Assembly: GCF_027579695.1 (NCBI RefSeq)
Contig: NC_083592.1
Location: 32,929,714-32,993,713 of the forward strand
Origin: Neoarius graeffei
Taxonomy: Eukaryota; Chordata; Actinopteri; Siluriformes; Ariidae
Reading direction: 5' to 3'
Length of the DNA: 64,000 nt
Shown here one piece after another: positions 23,901 to 61,669 of this stretch. How positions within the stretch are numbered: position 1 is the stretch's first letter; every line of letters starts with the position of its first letter. The position numbers and the translations under genes were made by a program. Under the pieces are notes generated by a model. It was not told the DNA's origin, did not search any database, and worked only from the letters and a program-made list of their open reading frames with translations.

Positions 23901-26900
23901 TTTAACTTTCGGCTTAGTCAAGACCGGGGAAGAGTGGAAGCCATTTTGAACCAGCTGACTGGGAAAAATATGGACGCCCTGCTCCAGCATGATCAGCTGT
24001 GCAAAGAAATGAAAGATGGTTAGTCTTAAACTGGAATCTTAATAAGTTTCCTTTACAGGATAATACTTTGAGTATATGCATTGTAGTATTACCTTTTTTT
24101 TTTTAATAAGACTGAACCCTGATGGCTCAAGAAGAACGTGTAACCATTAATTTCTGCTCATAGGTTCCATCTTCAAAGGATTTCAGGAAGCTCCAATCCA
24201 CTTCACTCCCACGTACAAGTTTGACATCGGCTGTGATGTTTACGACACAACATCCAAGCAGAGAACGCCATCGTATACAGTGAGGAAGCTTCATGTTCAG
24301 CTGCTTTTAAAGGATACAGGATACAGTGTGACTACTGCTAAACATTTTCATCTTTATGTTTGCAGGATCGAATCCTTTTTAGGAGCAGACAGGTAGATGA
24401 CATCAAGGTGGTTAAGTATACATCCTGCTCATCTATCAAGACCTCTGATCACCGGCCTGTCATTGGCATGTTCCAGGTCAAACTCCGGCCTGGTAGAGAC
24501 AAGTAAGGAAACAATTCGAGCAATATATTGTGAGCTGATGAAGTATAAAGAGCCGATAGAGAGAGAGAGAGTGATTCCACGCTTATGGGTACTGAAATGG
24601 GGACATGAACGTATTTTTAAAAATTCACCGAAATCCATTTCTTTTTTTTACCATCAGGTCACAAAACATGTAATCTTTAATGAATGATATGTTAAAAGAT
24701 AATTTTAATTTTCTGAGATGTAATAAAAACATATTTATATGCCAAAGTCAGAACGTAACAGAAGTGTTGTGGACATATCTCATCTCTAGCCGTTTTATCC
24801 TGTTCTACAGGGTCGCAGGCAAGCTGGAGCCTATCCCAGCTGACTACGGGCGAAAGGCGGGGTACACCCTGGACAAGTCGCCAGGTCATCACAGGGCTGA
24901 CACATAGACACAGACAACCATTCACACCTACGGTCAATTTAGAGTCACCAGTTAACCTAACCTGCATGTCTTTGGACTGTGGGGGAAACCGGAGCACCCG
25001 GAGGAAACCCACATGGACACGGGGAGAACATGCAAACTCCGCACAGAAAGGCCCTCGCCGGCCCCGGGGCTCGAACCCGGACCTTCTTGCTGTGAGGCGA
25101 CAGCGCTAACCACTACACCACCGTGCCACCCCGTTGTGGACATATATATATTCTCAATTTTAACAATGTAGAATTACTTTTTGAAACATAGGAAGGTGAT
25201 GTTTTAGCAAATATAATTAATAAACATGTGTAGTAGAATAAACATACACATTCTTTCAATAAGATTAACATGGTATATAGCTAGATTGTAATTAATTTGT
25301 AACAGACGCGAGATGGACAATCGTAACAGAAGTAATGTAACAGACATCATTTTGGAACTCATAGGCTTGACTTTGGCATATAAATATGTTTTTATTACAT
25401 CTCAGAAAATTAAAGTTATCTTTTAACATATCATTCATTAAAGATTACATGTTTTGTGACCTGATGGTAAAAAAAAGAAATGGTTTTAGGTGAATTTTTA
25501 AAAATAAGTTCATGTCCCCATTTCAGTACCCATAAGCGTGGAATCACTCATATATATAAAAATAAATCACCAGTGTTGAAGTCGAGTCACTAAACCTCAA
25601 GTCCGAGAACAAGACTCCAACTGCGCCATTTGACGGTGGCTGTTGCTGCCTTTATGTGAAACCGTCCCTGCTGCTGTGTTGGACTACCGTTATTGCTCGA
25701 CTGCCCCATTTTAATTAATAGACTACAGATAAAAAGCTTGTTCATCACTCAGCAAGCCCCGCTATCAACAGAGCAATGAACATAGCGTGTCACTTCCTTC
25801 TCTGGGTGGAGTCTTGCCAAATGACAATTGAAGTTCGAGGCCGTCCTCGTCATCTCCTCGATAGTTCTTCTACATATACAGCACATTGCAGTGCTTTTTT
25901 TTTCTCCCCCCCACTGCATGAGAAGTCTGTATAAGCAAAGCGGACAATCCTGGGGCTTCTCTCCAGGCATTTTAGCGCCATTAATGTTAGCTTGTTCCTG
26001 AACGTGATGTATGAACAAGTGAATATGCATTCTCTTGCACAAAATTAGTATAAAAATTAATGTAGATATTTATATCTTATGGGAGGCACGGTGGTGTAGT
26101 GGTTAGCGCTGTCGCCTCACAGCAAGAAGGTCCGGGTTCGAGCCCCGTGGCCGGCGAGGGCCTTTCTGTGCGGAGTTTGCATGTTCTCCCCGTGTCCGCG
26201 TGGGTTTCCTCCGGGTGCTCCGGTTTCCCCCACAGTCCAAAGACATGCAGGTTAGGTTAACTGGTGACTCTAAATTGAGCGTAGGTGTGAATGTGAGTGT
26301 GAATGGTTGTCTGTGTCTATCACTACGTTCACACTGCAAGGCTTAATGCTCAATTCCGATTTTTTTGTGAGGTCGTTCACATTAACAAATATATGCGACT
26401 TGTATGTGATCCTCAGTATGAACGAAAAGCGACCTAAAAGTGTTCCGCATGCGCATTGCAGGATACGACGACGTCACGCAGTGAGCATGGCCAGTGTTTT
26501 ACGGAAGTAACCTAAAGTTTCCTGTGTATGACAGTAGCCAGCATGGAGTACCTGGCGATGGAGCCAGAACATGCACAATAGCCTGATGTTAAGGAGGAGG
26601 TTGAGAAGGAAGAGGGCAAGGGTTTTGGCTCAGGCGTTCTGCGGGGTAGTGACTGCAACCTCCGTTCAAAGGAACGTGTGGGTGCGGAGTCGCATTGATG
26701 TCATGCGCCATGTTGTTGTAACTTTTTTTGAGAGACCCGCCGCCTACTTCAGCGCAGAATAGTGACGTTTGTGGCTTGTTGATGATGTGTAAGTCGGATG
26801 AATGCGACCTGGCGGTTCAGACTGAAGTCGCATACGAAAAGATCGGATAGGAATCGGAATTAGGACCACATATCCAAACGGCCTGGGTCGGATTTGAAAA

Positions 26901-27957
26901 AATTGGATCTGTGTCGTTCATATTGTCAATAAAAGATCGGATACAGGTCACATATGGGCGAAAAAATCAGATTTGAGTCACTTCAGCCTGCAGTGTGAAC
27001 ATAGTGTCAGCCCTGTGATGACCTGGCGACTTGTCCAGGGTGTACCCCGCCTTTCACCCGTAGTCAGCTGGGATAGGCTCCAGCTTGCCCGCGACCCTGT
27101 GGAACAGGATAAAGCGGCTACAGCTAATGAGATGAGATAAATATCTCATGCCAAATTTATGTAATGTTACAAAAAATGAAGAAAAAAAATCCGAGTCCTC
27201 GTCTCCACTTCACGAGTCTGAATGCAGTTAATGCCCGAGTCGGACTTGAGTGCTACAAGCCTGATAATCACCTCATTTTAAAGAAACCTAATATTGTAAT
27301 ATCGTAAACTGATTCACACTCTTATAATGGAATGGACTTCTCTATATTTTATTCATTCCATACTGTTGTTTGGATTGTGCTGGCTTGAAGTTATAATTTT
27401 CACACCATTGCTTAAAATTTCAATTGTCAGTACAAATTACTGTTTTAATAGTTTTATCTACATTATTTATATATTTGCCATTAATTTATTTATGCACATT
27501 TTTCATGCAAGTGTCAGCTTTTGAAACCGTAATAAAGTTTATTATTAGCAGTTAGCTACAGAACAGGCTCTTCAGTTCAGCCACTTTTTCCATAAAGAGT
27601 AAATATATTTTCATGGTAAGGCTTGAGAAGAAATTGGTCAGGTGTTTTCACTGCATTCGTGAGCATTTTCAAAGTTGAACACTGGAGAGCTTCATAGAAC
27701 ACGTTATAGAAGGGAACTTTTTAAGATTACATGAACAAGGTTGTGTTATAAATTCTTCACTACTGTTAGGAAGTTATTATTTCTAGTTCACAAGACGGAG
27801 TGCTAATTCTCACCTGCCCTCTAGCATTCCATTGGGAGCGGGCTTATTTGACCGAGCCGTGTACCTGGAAGGCATCAGGAGGAGGATTACGAGAGAATTG
27901 AAGAGGAGGGAGGCTATGAAGAACCAGAGCAATAGCACCGTCTGTTCTATCTCCTGA
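14124..27957 (+). CDS. inpp5e: inositol polyphosphate-5-phosphatase E, 10 coding exons
   Basis: The coding exons are 14124-14941, 15639-15762, 15848-15945, 20335-20459, 20595-20714, 23670-23777, 23857-24018, 24164-24279, 24366-24502 and 27825-27957. They total 1941 nt (646 codons plus stop) with all phases consistent and GT-AG introns. Human INPP5E has 10 exons and 644 residues. The enzyme removes the 5-phosphate from PI(3,4,5)P3 and PI(4,5)P2, mainly in the primary cilium. Visible motifs are ATWNMQG, GVQEG, the catalytic [16 protein letters not shown] and SDHRP. The N-terminal exon is disordered and Ser/Pro rich. The protein ends in a CaaX box, CSIS, for prenylation. The ciliary motif FDRxLYL appears as FDRAVYL. 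The start was chosen as the first ATG (MNENEEP) of the long N-terminal frame. It converges with pmpca. Confidence 0.96.
15639..15762 (+). CDS. inpp5e: inpp5e coding exon 2
   Basis: Residues 273-314, between TTTACAG and AAG|GTGAGT. It encodes [14 protein letters not shown] and the phosphatase-domain opening [11 protein letters not shown]. Confidence 0.95.
15848..15945 (+). CDS. inpp5e: inpp5e coding exon 3
   Basis: Residues 315-347, including [14 protein letters not shown]. The GVQEG segment carries the metal-site Glu of 5-phosphatases. Confidence 0.95.
15985..16397. other. intron 3 sequence, no recognised gene
   Basis: Intron 3 of inpp5e before the K3 element. GGGCGTCGCTAGGGGTGGGC hints at an old transposon end, but no partner end was found. 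Confidence 0.3.
16693..17729 (+). mobile_element. PIF/Harbinger element with Myb/SANT-like ORF
   Basis: Ends GGGCGTATTCACACC and the complement of CTGAATACACCC, flanked by TAA and TTA (a TWA-type duplication with one mismatch). The uninterrupted K4 copy reads straight through this site. GGTCCGGACC is repeated several times near the left end. It encodes only the Myb-like protein, so it would need a transposase from elsewhere. Confidence 0.75.
17052..17381 (+). CDS. Myb/SANT-like DNA-binding protein of Harbinger
   Basis: A 109-codon ORF starting [19 protein letters not shown], with spaced tryptophans and a [10 protein letters not shown] helix. This is typical of the trihelix/Myb-like accessory protein encoded by PIF/Harbinger transposons. 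In other Harbingers it helps the transposase enter the nucleus and bind the ends. The C-terminus after KKKFIYC looks unrelated, so the ORF may be truncated or frameshifted. Confidence 0.65.
   Translation: MSRGQTWAEEETRTLVDIWADVHISELLERTHKNADVFAVFSEKMKEKGFTRSPEQCRLKVKKLRQTDIKIRDILSKSGGTSDAKKKFIYCVKSQNCHNMMCAHQHYPP
17941..18225 (-). pseudogene. second coding remnant of K3
   Basis: The minus-strand frame contains [19 protein letters not shown] and [12 protein letters not shown]. Related but broken sequence occurs in K4 (about 30730-31010) and K5 (about 59630-59830). It may be a downstream exon of the THAP protein. No domain was recognised. Confidence 0.4.
18391..18651 (-). CDS. THAP domain ORF of K3
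   Basis: An 86-codon ORF starting [10 protein letters not shown], with C5, C10, C53 and H56 as C2CH zinc ligands (LLCSAHF), a central Trp-rich segment, and EGAVPTVK before the stop. All THAP ligands and the AVPT box are intact in this copy, unlike K4 and K5. It is the N-terminal DNA-binding part only. Confidence 0.8.
   Translation of the reverse strand: MPRRCVAGGCSNMTEGGFTLRSWPKNVQTAKIWTRFAGSSRAHWAPTKWSLLCSAHFTEDSYETSDLLRSVGYKPVLKEGAVPTVK
18934..19800 (+). mobile_element. tRNA/5S chimeric SINE, split by a hAT-like insertion
   Basis: The tRNA-like head CTGGCCTAGTGGTTAGCG starts near 18936. The body matches the intact copy at 52094-52430 up to 19208. It resumes at 19751 with CTGGGACAGGAAACTGCC and CTGGGAAGACCAGATCCTGG, which corresponds to the 3' half of 5S rRNA. 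Confidence 0.7.
19209..19750. mobile_element. hAT-like MITE with 8-bp duplication
   Basis: CTGGGACA occurs at 19201-19208 and 19751-19758. The ends TAGTCTGG and the complement of CCAGGCTAG form a short imperfect inverted repeat. Inside, 19211-19496 is itself bounded by inverted 36-bp repeats starting GTCTGGTTAACACCAGACC. Confidence 0.65.
19801..20334. other. intron 3 tail, no recognised feature
   Basis: It starts with a poly-T run. No gene or repeat ends were recognised before inpp5e exon 4. Confidence 0.4.
20335..20459 (+). CDS. inpp5e: inpp5e coding exon 4
   Basis: Residues 347-389 ([26 protein letters not shown]). It follows the 4.4-kb intron 3, which is filled with transposons. Confidence 0.95.
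20595..20714 (+). CDS. inpp5e: inpp5e coding exon 5
   Basis: Residues 389-429 ([26 protein letters not shown]). Donor T|GTATGT, phase 1. Confidence 0.95.
20921..21294 (+). mobile_element. full-length tRNA-derived SINE
   Basis: Complete SINE in MITE copy A, with TTCTCTGGCC / TTTTCTGGCC on the two sides. Confidence 0.93.
21898..23299. mobile_element. hAT-like element nested in MITE copy B
   Basis: The ends AGGCTACATCCACAAGACAA and the complement of GTGTGGACAGGGCCT resemble the AGGCCCTGTCCACACGG ends of fish hAT elements. The target duplication is not clean. It contains the triple tandem repeat at 22207-22811 and a TC microsatellite at 22931-22951. Confidence 0.55.
22207..22811. repeat. three tandem copies of a ~203-bp unit
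   Basis: Unit starts CTCACCTGTGAAAGGTAATC at 22207, 22408 and 22613 (spacing 201 and 205 bp) and ends ATGGATTAATTTG. Copies two and three are nearly identical. Confidence 0.95.
23670..23777 (+). CDS. inpp5e: inpp5e coding exon 6
   Basis: Residues 429-465 ([22 protein letters not shown]). The acceptor TTTCAG lies only 26 bp after the end of the nested MITE in intron 5. Confidence 0.95.
23857..24018 (+). CDS. inpp5e: inpp5e coding exon 7
   Basis: Residues 465-519. It contains [20 protein letters not shown], the hallmark catalytic motif of inositol 5-phosphatases. Confidence 0.97.
24164..24279 (+). CDS. inpp5e: inpp5e coding exon 8
   Basis: Residues 519-557 ([29 protein letters not shown]). 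It splits the second catalytic motif with exon 9. Confidence 0.96.
24366..24502 (+). CDS. inpp5e: inpp5e coding exon 9
   Basis: Residues 558-603. It starts DRILFRSR and contains IKTSDHRPV, the C-terminal catalytic motif. It ends AA|GTAAGG; reading through would give an immediate stop. Confidence 0.96.
24572..25549. mobile_element. element with ~180-bp terminal inverted repeats
   Basis: The left end starts GTGATTCCACGCTTATGGG, and the right end is its complement, ending near 25549. The arms match through the stretch ATTTTCTGAGATGTAATAAA. It is inserted beside a GA microsatellite, 70 bp after the inpp5e exon 9 donor, and carries a SINE. No coding sequence. Confidence 0.8.
24779..25132 (-). mobile_element. 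full-length tRNA-derived SINE
   Basis: Flanked by the direct repeat GTTGTGGACATAT at 24766-24778 and 25133-25145. Confidence 0.95.
25550..26082. other. intron 9, no recognised gene
   Basis: A minus-strand frame at 25749-26042 has C-x2-C and H spacing ([24 protein letters not shown]). It resembles a BED-type zinc finger of a hAT transposase, but no element ends were found. Confidence 0.35.
26083..27140 (+). mobile_element. tRNA-derived SINE split by a MITE
   Basis: The head and body run from 26083 to 26330 and resume at 27006 (TCAGCCCTGTGATGACC) to the GATGAGAT tail. The insert is the element at 26331-27005. Confidence 0.9.
26331..27005. mobile_element. MITE with ends CACTACGTTCACACTGCA
   Basis: The left end CACTACGTTCACACTGCAAG and right end CTGCAGTGTGAACATAGTG are inverted repeats. 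It interrupts the SINE body. Repeated GATCGGATA/GGTCGGATTTG motifs lie near the right end. No transposase. It is probably a PIF/Harbinger or hAT derivative. Confidence 0.65.
27141..27824. other. intron 9 tail, no recognised feature
   Basis: AT-rich intron sequence before the last inpp5e exon. Confidence 0.4.
27825..27957 (+). CDS. inpp5e: inpp5e last coding exon
   Basis: Residues 603-646. It contains [10 protein letters not shown] (ciliary targeting region) and a basic stretch [11 protein letters not shown], and ends in the CaaX box CSIS before TGA. Confidence 0.95.
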
Positions 27958-29519
27958 TCCAGGGTCAGCAGACTCCAGACCGTATCTTCTATATTCTGAG
28001 CTACTAACTCAGGAAGCTGGACTTTCCGGACCCAAGGGAGGCTCAGAACTATGGGAGATAAAGTGTTTAACTCCCCATCCAGGAGCTTGAAAGGAGGCTG
28101 TGCCTTATCATTCAAGGTCTTTGGTTAGAGCTGGAAATGTTTGAGAACACTACACATTCTGTAGAAAGTGGTGAACATGTATAGCTGAAAATGAAGGGAA
28201 CATAACAATGACCTCTTTATATCTTGTGCACTACATTTTACCCAGCATCAGTGTGAGAGCTTATATTTAAGATCGTCTGAACGATGTTATACAACTCACT
28301 TTTTTTTTTCCCAAAACAACGCAGTGTTTTAAGGGCCTTACACAGATTAGCAGCTCGACTAATGAACACATTTGTTACCAGAACTAATTGTGGTTTGTTT
28401 AAAATATTTTATTTCATAGATCTAGTTTAAATTCTGCCAAAATTGCATTTTGGTTTCCACCAGTGAAAAGTGGTCTCTGTAACAATGGAAATGTGACCCA
28501 TCATCCTGTTCAGTCAGAAATTGTTACCTTGCAGAAAATACAACCGAGACTGAACGCAAGGTTTTTATCTAGGACATCTGTTTATTGCCTTAAATTCTTA
28601 TACAAAATAACTCTCTTTTACTTGATGTCATCTGGCCATTTGTACAGGACTAAGGACTGATTTTTTACTAAGTATTCCTCGTGGGTGGGCCACAAATAAA
28701 AACGTATCCCAGTCCCCACTCTCGATGGAAAGTGCCTGAGCTGCTCTTGCTTTTCTAGAACATTTTGTTTCCACCTAAATAACAGCATGTTTTTAATGTT
28801 GACAGTGTTATGTAACATAAACTATGACTGAATCTACTGACTCGTCTGGATTTCCCCCCCCCCCCCTCCCCCACACACTTTTAGTTTATAGCTATGAAAG
28901 TCATAACCGTTTAAAACAGACCAAAGAAATATGAACGAACAAATGCATAGCCAAATTAGGACACTCAGTAAAGTACATACTTTTGTCGAGTCACATATTA
29001 AAATCAAAACCACGTGAACCAGGATAATACTAAAGCTGGCCACCAAATTTCAAACTCCGTTCAATATTGGGAACCAGCAAAAAAAAAAAGTCTTGGCTCT
29101 GTATATACATCTGGCTTTGCATTAAAATCTAAATCAACTGGTCCTTGGAACTCACCTTTCCTCAAAATCCGTTCATGACTTTGAGTTACAGTAGGAACAG
29201 ACAAACACAGGCAAAAACAACCTCCTCCAACAAGGCTGGTGGAGGTAAAAATAAATGTAAACCACATTTATGAACAAAAAAAACAGACAGAGCTTCACAT
29301 TACAATGTCAGTGCATTATTATAATTTGTAAAATGTGTGAGAAGGAGGATGCATACATGAGGCAGTCTCTTACAATAAACAAACTACGATTTAGATGAAT
29401 AGGACATGCAGTGTGTGCAACCATCAGTTCGTATGCCAAAGAATATACACATCACACAAGAGATGCACTTTCAAACCACCAGGTCTAGTCTCTGCTCAGG
29501 CTTTCTGAGACTCAGCCCA
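27958..29519 (+). other. inpp5e 3' untranslated and intergenic sequence
   Basis: Follows the inpp5e stop. A poly-C run lies at 28854-28868. A repeat-like segment at about 29080-29260 (CAAAATCCGTTCATGACTTTG, CCAACAAGGCTGGTGGAGG) resembles other low-copy fish repeats. No gene was recognised. Confidence 0.4.
28695..28700 (+). terminator. candidate inpp5e polyadenylation signal
   Basis: AATAAA on the plus strand, 738 bp after the stop codon. It is one candidate only; usage cannot be judged from sequence. Confidence 0.25.
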
Positions 29520-29529
29520 TGTTTACATT

Positions 29530-30172
29530 AGACCGTATCAGCGGATCATCAGATTAACGTTTTTAAAATGATTTGCGTGCACACAGCAACACCAATACAC
29601 GGATACGTTCGGCTCCACAGGCATCCTGCGCTCCAAATCACTCCGTCCTGAACAGCGAGTGCCCTCTGGAGGGTGCGCACTCCGGCCCTGCGCAGCTCAC
29701 AGAGCGCGCGAGTGAAGTGAACAAGCTGTGATTCGGGACTGAGCCGCTGTGTGTGTGATCCCAGCGCATATCACTTACCACTTGCAAGTGGAAGGATGGC
29801 AAGCCTAAAGACAATCATAACTACACAATGGGCAGTATTTGCATCAGTATTTGCAGTATTTTCATACTTTTATACTCTTTAATGAAAGGTGATACAAGGC
29901 GGAAGTCCGCGCCGTTTTTCAGCAGTCGCGTCACATGACCAATGCCAGCGAATCAGGAAGGTGGATGTCACAGTGACATTGTCCAATGAGACGCCAGCTA
30001 GAGCTCAGCACAGCGCATCCGCGTATTCTGAATGTTTACACAGCACCGGAGCTGACACGATCTGGATTGAATACATGGACGCTGGCGGATTCCCGTTTCC
30101 AGGCGGTTTAATGTAAACGGACAGTGCATCCGCGAAGAAAACGAGACAGATACGGTCTAATGTAAACGTAGC
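29530..30172. mobile_element. hAT-like element between the two host genes
   Basis: ATGTTTACATTAGACCGTATC on the left is inverted as GATACGGTCTAATGTAAACG on the right. The inside is GC-rich around 29600-29760. No transposase ORF. Confidence 0.7.
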
Positions 30173-31041
30173 CTCATCAGAGTAGACGAGAGTCATCATG
30201 TTGATGGAGGCCTGGCTGTTTGATTGTTCTTGTAATGGGCTTCTTTCAGAAGCAAGATCATTAACATTAAAGCAGATATGCAGAACCTTTCTTTTTAAAT
30301 AAATTTCTGGAGTGGTTAGTATCTCCACCCTTGACTCTTGTATGCTGCATAAATGGGAATTAAGAAAATATATATTTTTGAGAGTTAAAATTGACCGCAA
30401 AGTTGGCATTTGAGCTGCCCCGAGTGTGTGACGTCACTGCGGTAGCCGGTTTTAAGGCCGAGGCCTTTGACGGCAATCGACCAAAGTCATATAAATAAAA
30501 ATTTATGGTGAAAGTAAGAAATCCCGTTACCGACTTGCTCAACTAAGACTGATTTGACTTCATTGATTGTGAGTTGACTCTCATTAAAACAGGTGTTAAC
30601 TTATGCAACATGCATGCATTTTCACTGATAAAACGTAAAAGGCTCATTAAATAATCAGATGAACTGAGACAATCGCATTCTGAAGCAAATTAAATAATCT
30701 TATACCGGTAACTTAAACACGCAATACAAGTTACATGTATTAATCTAAATGCAGGTAAACATGTTGTTTTGTATCCAAATGAGAGTCGGAGCTTACCCGT
30801 CTGTGTTCTCGCTTCTTGAAGGCCGATCTTGTGGTCGATTGTTTTGAAACAATCTGACTTTCAGTTGTTCACTCAGTTCTCTGTTCATTCACTTCAACGT
30901 AAGGGCTATATGGCAGTGATATCCAGCGGAGAAATCAGATGGCTGGTTCACTCATTCTCCATTTTCTCCATACGGAGTACTCCGCCATTACTGCTCGGCT
31001 CAGGCAATTACTAAAACCCAGGACGGGACGTCACCGGTTTT

Positions 31042-31229
31042 TTTTTTTTTTTTTTTTAAGATATTTTTTTGGGCTTTTTGCACCTTTATTGGATAGGACA
31101 GTGTAGAGACAGGAAATGAGCGGGAGAGAGAGACGGGAAGGGATCGGGAAATGACCTCGGGCCGGAATCGAACCCGGGTCGCCCGCATTTATGGTATGGC
31201 GCCTTAACCACCTGAGCCACGATGCCCCC
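31042..31229 (-). mobile_element. second tRNA-derived SINE family
   Basis: The minus-strand head is GGCTCAGGTGGTTAAGGCGC with box B GGTTCGATTCC and an A-rich 3' tail. It is flanked by the 15-bp direct repeat GACGTCACCGGTTTT at 31027-31041 and 31230-31244. It is unrelated in body to the main SINE. Confidence 0.9.
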
Positions 31230-31375
31230 GACGTCACCGGTTTTAGCAAGAACTGCGGGGAGGTCGCTGCCCGAGCAATAATATGTCCCGTTCCGTCCCG
31301 GGTTTTACCAACCACCCTCGGCTCATGCTCCGGGAGAACTGGTGCAACTGAACTTACTTTCCTTTGCTTGTAGTT

Positions 31376-31624
31376 TTATTTAACTGTTGGGACTGCACCC
31401 TCTTTCAATACGGGCTTATAGCCAACACTCCTCAACAGATCAGAGGTTTCATACGAGTCTTCAGTAAAATGTGCAGAGCAGAGGAGAGACCACTTTGTAG
31501 ACGCCCAATGTGCCTGTGAACTACTCGCAAAACACGTCCAAATCTTTGCAGTTTGAACATTCTTGGGCCATGAATGCAACGTAAATCCACCTTCTGTCAT
31601 GTTGCTGGCACATCTACGTGGCAT
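31376..31624 (-). pseudogene. THAP exon of K4, damaged
   Basis: Same ORF as K3 but starting MPRRCASNMTEGG. A 12-bp deletion removes the second zinc-ligand Cys. LLCSAHF and EGAVPT are kept. Confidence 0.8.
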
Positions 31625-31881
31625 GGCAATAAATTATCTCAAAATGGAGGATCAGAGTTGCAGTCAGCTCTGTGTTTTAGTACAGCGGAAATGGCGATGA
31701 GACCGATAGACTTCCTGTGGTGACGTCACGGATGTCAAGGTCATTCACTCAGACCGCTACCTATACGAATCACTTTAATCATAAAAATTACTATATTAGA
31801 TTTATTGTTAATGCTTAAAACTATTCCTGTGCCATTCTTGAGGTCTCAAGGCATTTATAAACAAAATGTGAGGCCATGGTT

Positions 31882-32328
31882 TGTGGTTGGTAGAAGAGAG
31901 CAACTGGACTTGCTTGAAGATTCTTAAAACGTTTCGCCTCTCATCCGAAAGGCTTCCTCAGTTCTGTCTGTCTAATAGGGAGTATCAGGTATTTATCCTC
32001 TCATGGATCATCATAGAATCCGAATCAGAATGCTGATGGCTGCATTGTAGGTGGCTGATAAAAGATGTCATAGACACCCACCTTTGTTCAGTGATGGTCG
32101 TTCCAGGTTGACAAAAATGAACAATCCTCTCTGGCTAAGATGTCTGCCAGTTTTCTGGAAGTCCATGAGAGGATAAATACTGGATACTCGCTATTAGTCA
32201 GACAGAACTGAGGAAGCCTTTCGGATGAGAGGCGAAACGTTTTCAAGAATCTTCAAGCAAGTCCAGTTGCTCTCTTCTACCAACCACAGATTACTATGTA
32301 CCTGGATGACTGAGATTCTTCACAGATA
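31882..32328. mobile_element. inverted-repeat element with 13-bp target duplication
   Basis: TGAGGCCATGGTT occurs at 31869-31881 and 32329-32341. About 100 bp at each end are inverted (GAGAGCAACTGGACTTGC, AAACGTTTCGCCTCTCATCC). Long terminal inversion with a 13-bp duplication is unusual for cut-and-paste transposons. Confidence 0.75.
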
Positions 32329-32499
32329 TGAGGCCATGGTTCTGCGTATCTGCTTTAAGTAGATTTTAACATCGCCACTATTTTTTTTACAATGAGTGTT
32401 TTCACAAAACCCAGGTTTCAATGATAATCTGGCATTAGTTGTAAAAAAAACCAAACAAAAAAAAAAAAACCCTTATACTCCTGGATGCACAAATGTATA

Positions 32500-32505
32500 T
32501 TTATT
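32500..32505 (-). terminator. candidate pmpca polyadenylation signal
   Basis: TTTATT on the plus strand is AATAAA on the minus strand, 575 bp past the pmpca stop. It lies just beyond K4. Confidence 0.3.
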
Positions 32506-33079
32506 ATAAATTTAGTAACAACGCCAATGCCTCATATATGCAAATACCTAGGATTAACCTGAATATTAGGTTGTTGAAAATCTACATTACAGTATTTTGA
32601 ACAGTTTCGTAATCAGCTTCTCTTAGGATTACATTTTTAATAAAATAAATAATTTTAATTAATTTAATTTGGACTGGAATCAAATTGTTCATTTTTAACA
32701 CTTGGTGCCAAATTGGAAAATTATTATTACTTCCAATGATTTTTCTTTTTTTTTTTCGCACATCAGCAGACTAAACATTAAACGGACTTCTTGCATTACT
32801 TGGTTGTAACAGGGCCCTTCAACGTTTCAATTACCTAAAGCCAGTCTATTGGACATGTTGCTGCAAAAACATCCATTGCTATTTACTCTGAACACGATAC
32901 TGCAAACAAATCCATACAACGTAACAAACAAGACCTCTGAAGGCAAAGTTAAATTTACATTCAAGTGCCCTGACTACCACAGACACTCGGCGCTTCCTCA
33001 TAAGAGCTCGATAAAAGAGCTCTGTAAAAAGTTACGCTGCAGGTCAGTCACTGGTGTACGCAACACGTGCGATGATGTT

Positions 33080-61217
<28,138 letters not shown>

Positions 61218-61340
61218 GTTGGATTTTCTGTGAGCATGACCGTTCCCCCGGAAGTGATTCAAGAACGCTTCCGTGAGTTGCTGCTGTGGTTCACTGAGCT
61301 CGAAAGTGAAGTGTGACGCCATCTGGCCGCCATCTTACCA
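61218..61340 (-). promoter_or_regulatory. pmpca proximal promoter candidate
   Basis: An ETS/GABP-type site CCGGAAGTG sits at 61248-61256 and a YY1-type site GCCGCCATCTT at 61326-61336. Both are common near start sites of nuclear genes for mitochondrial proteins. There is no TATA box nearby. In human this promoter is shared with ENTR1 on the other strand; no entr1 exon was seen here. Confidence 0.45.
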
Positions 61341-61669
61341 CTCACATCGCGTGTCTGTTAAACCGTCATATCAGATCAAATTTGCCCCAAGAAAAGTATC
61401 TCCTGACTCTGTTCCCTTTCAGTACCTCCTATTATTTTATCATCTTTACCCCCATTCCTTACATATCTTTATAGCACTGTTATAGTTTTTTTTTCCTTTT
61501 CCAGTTCAGTCTCTGATCATTTTTCTTTTTGAACAGCTCTTTTACTAAGATACTTATTTTTACGGACATTATTTCAACTTTTCTCTTATACAGTGTATCT
61601 TTCTCATTAATATAGTTCTTCCTTTCTTTTTAAAATTATTTTTATTATACCAACAATTGTTGAAACATA
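61341..61669. other. pyrimidine-rich stretch, no recognised gene
   Basis: Nothing recognised. Confidence 0.4.

Larger units (their letters stand above)
30271..32354 (-). mobile_element. Kolobok-like TTAA element (K4) with THAP exon
   Basis: TTAA at 30267-30270 and 32355-32358 flanks AGCAGATATGCAGAACC and its inverted partner. Same family as K3. It is interrupted by a tRNA SINE (31042-31229) and an inverted-repeat element (31882-32328). It lies between inpp5e and pmpca. Confidence 0.85.

Noticed and set aside
27810-28115. 101-codon minus-strand ORF
   Set aside because: Antisense of the last inpp5e exon; the plus-strand reading matches INPP5E.
31160-31229. tRNA gene on the minus strand
   Set aside because: The box A and B regions belong to a SINE with an A-rich tail and a 15-bp target duplication.
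61273-61485. Plus-strand ORF as entr1 first exon
   Set aside because: The residues (MSCCCGSLSSKVKC) do not resemble ENTR1 as I know it; only position would support it.
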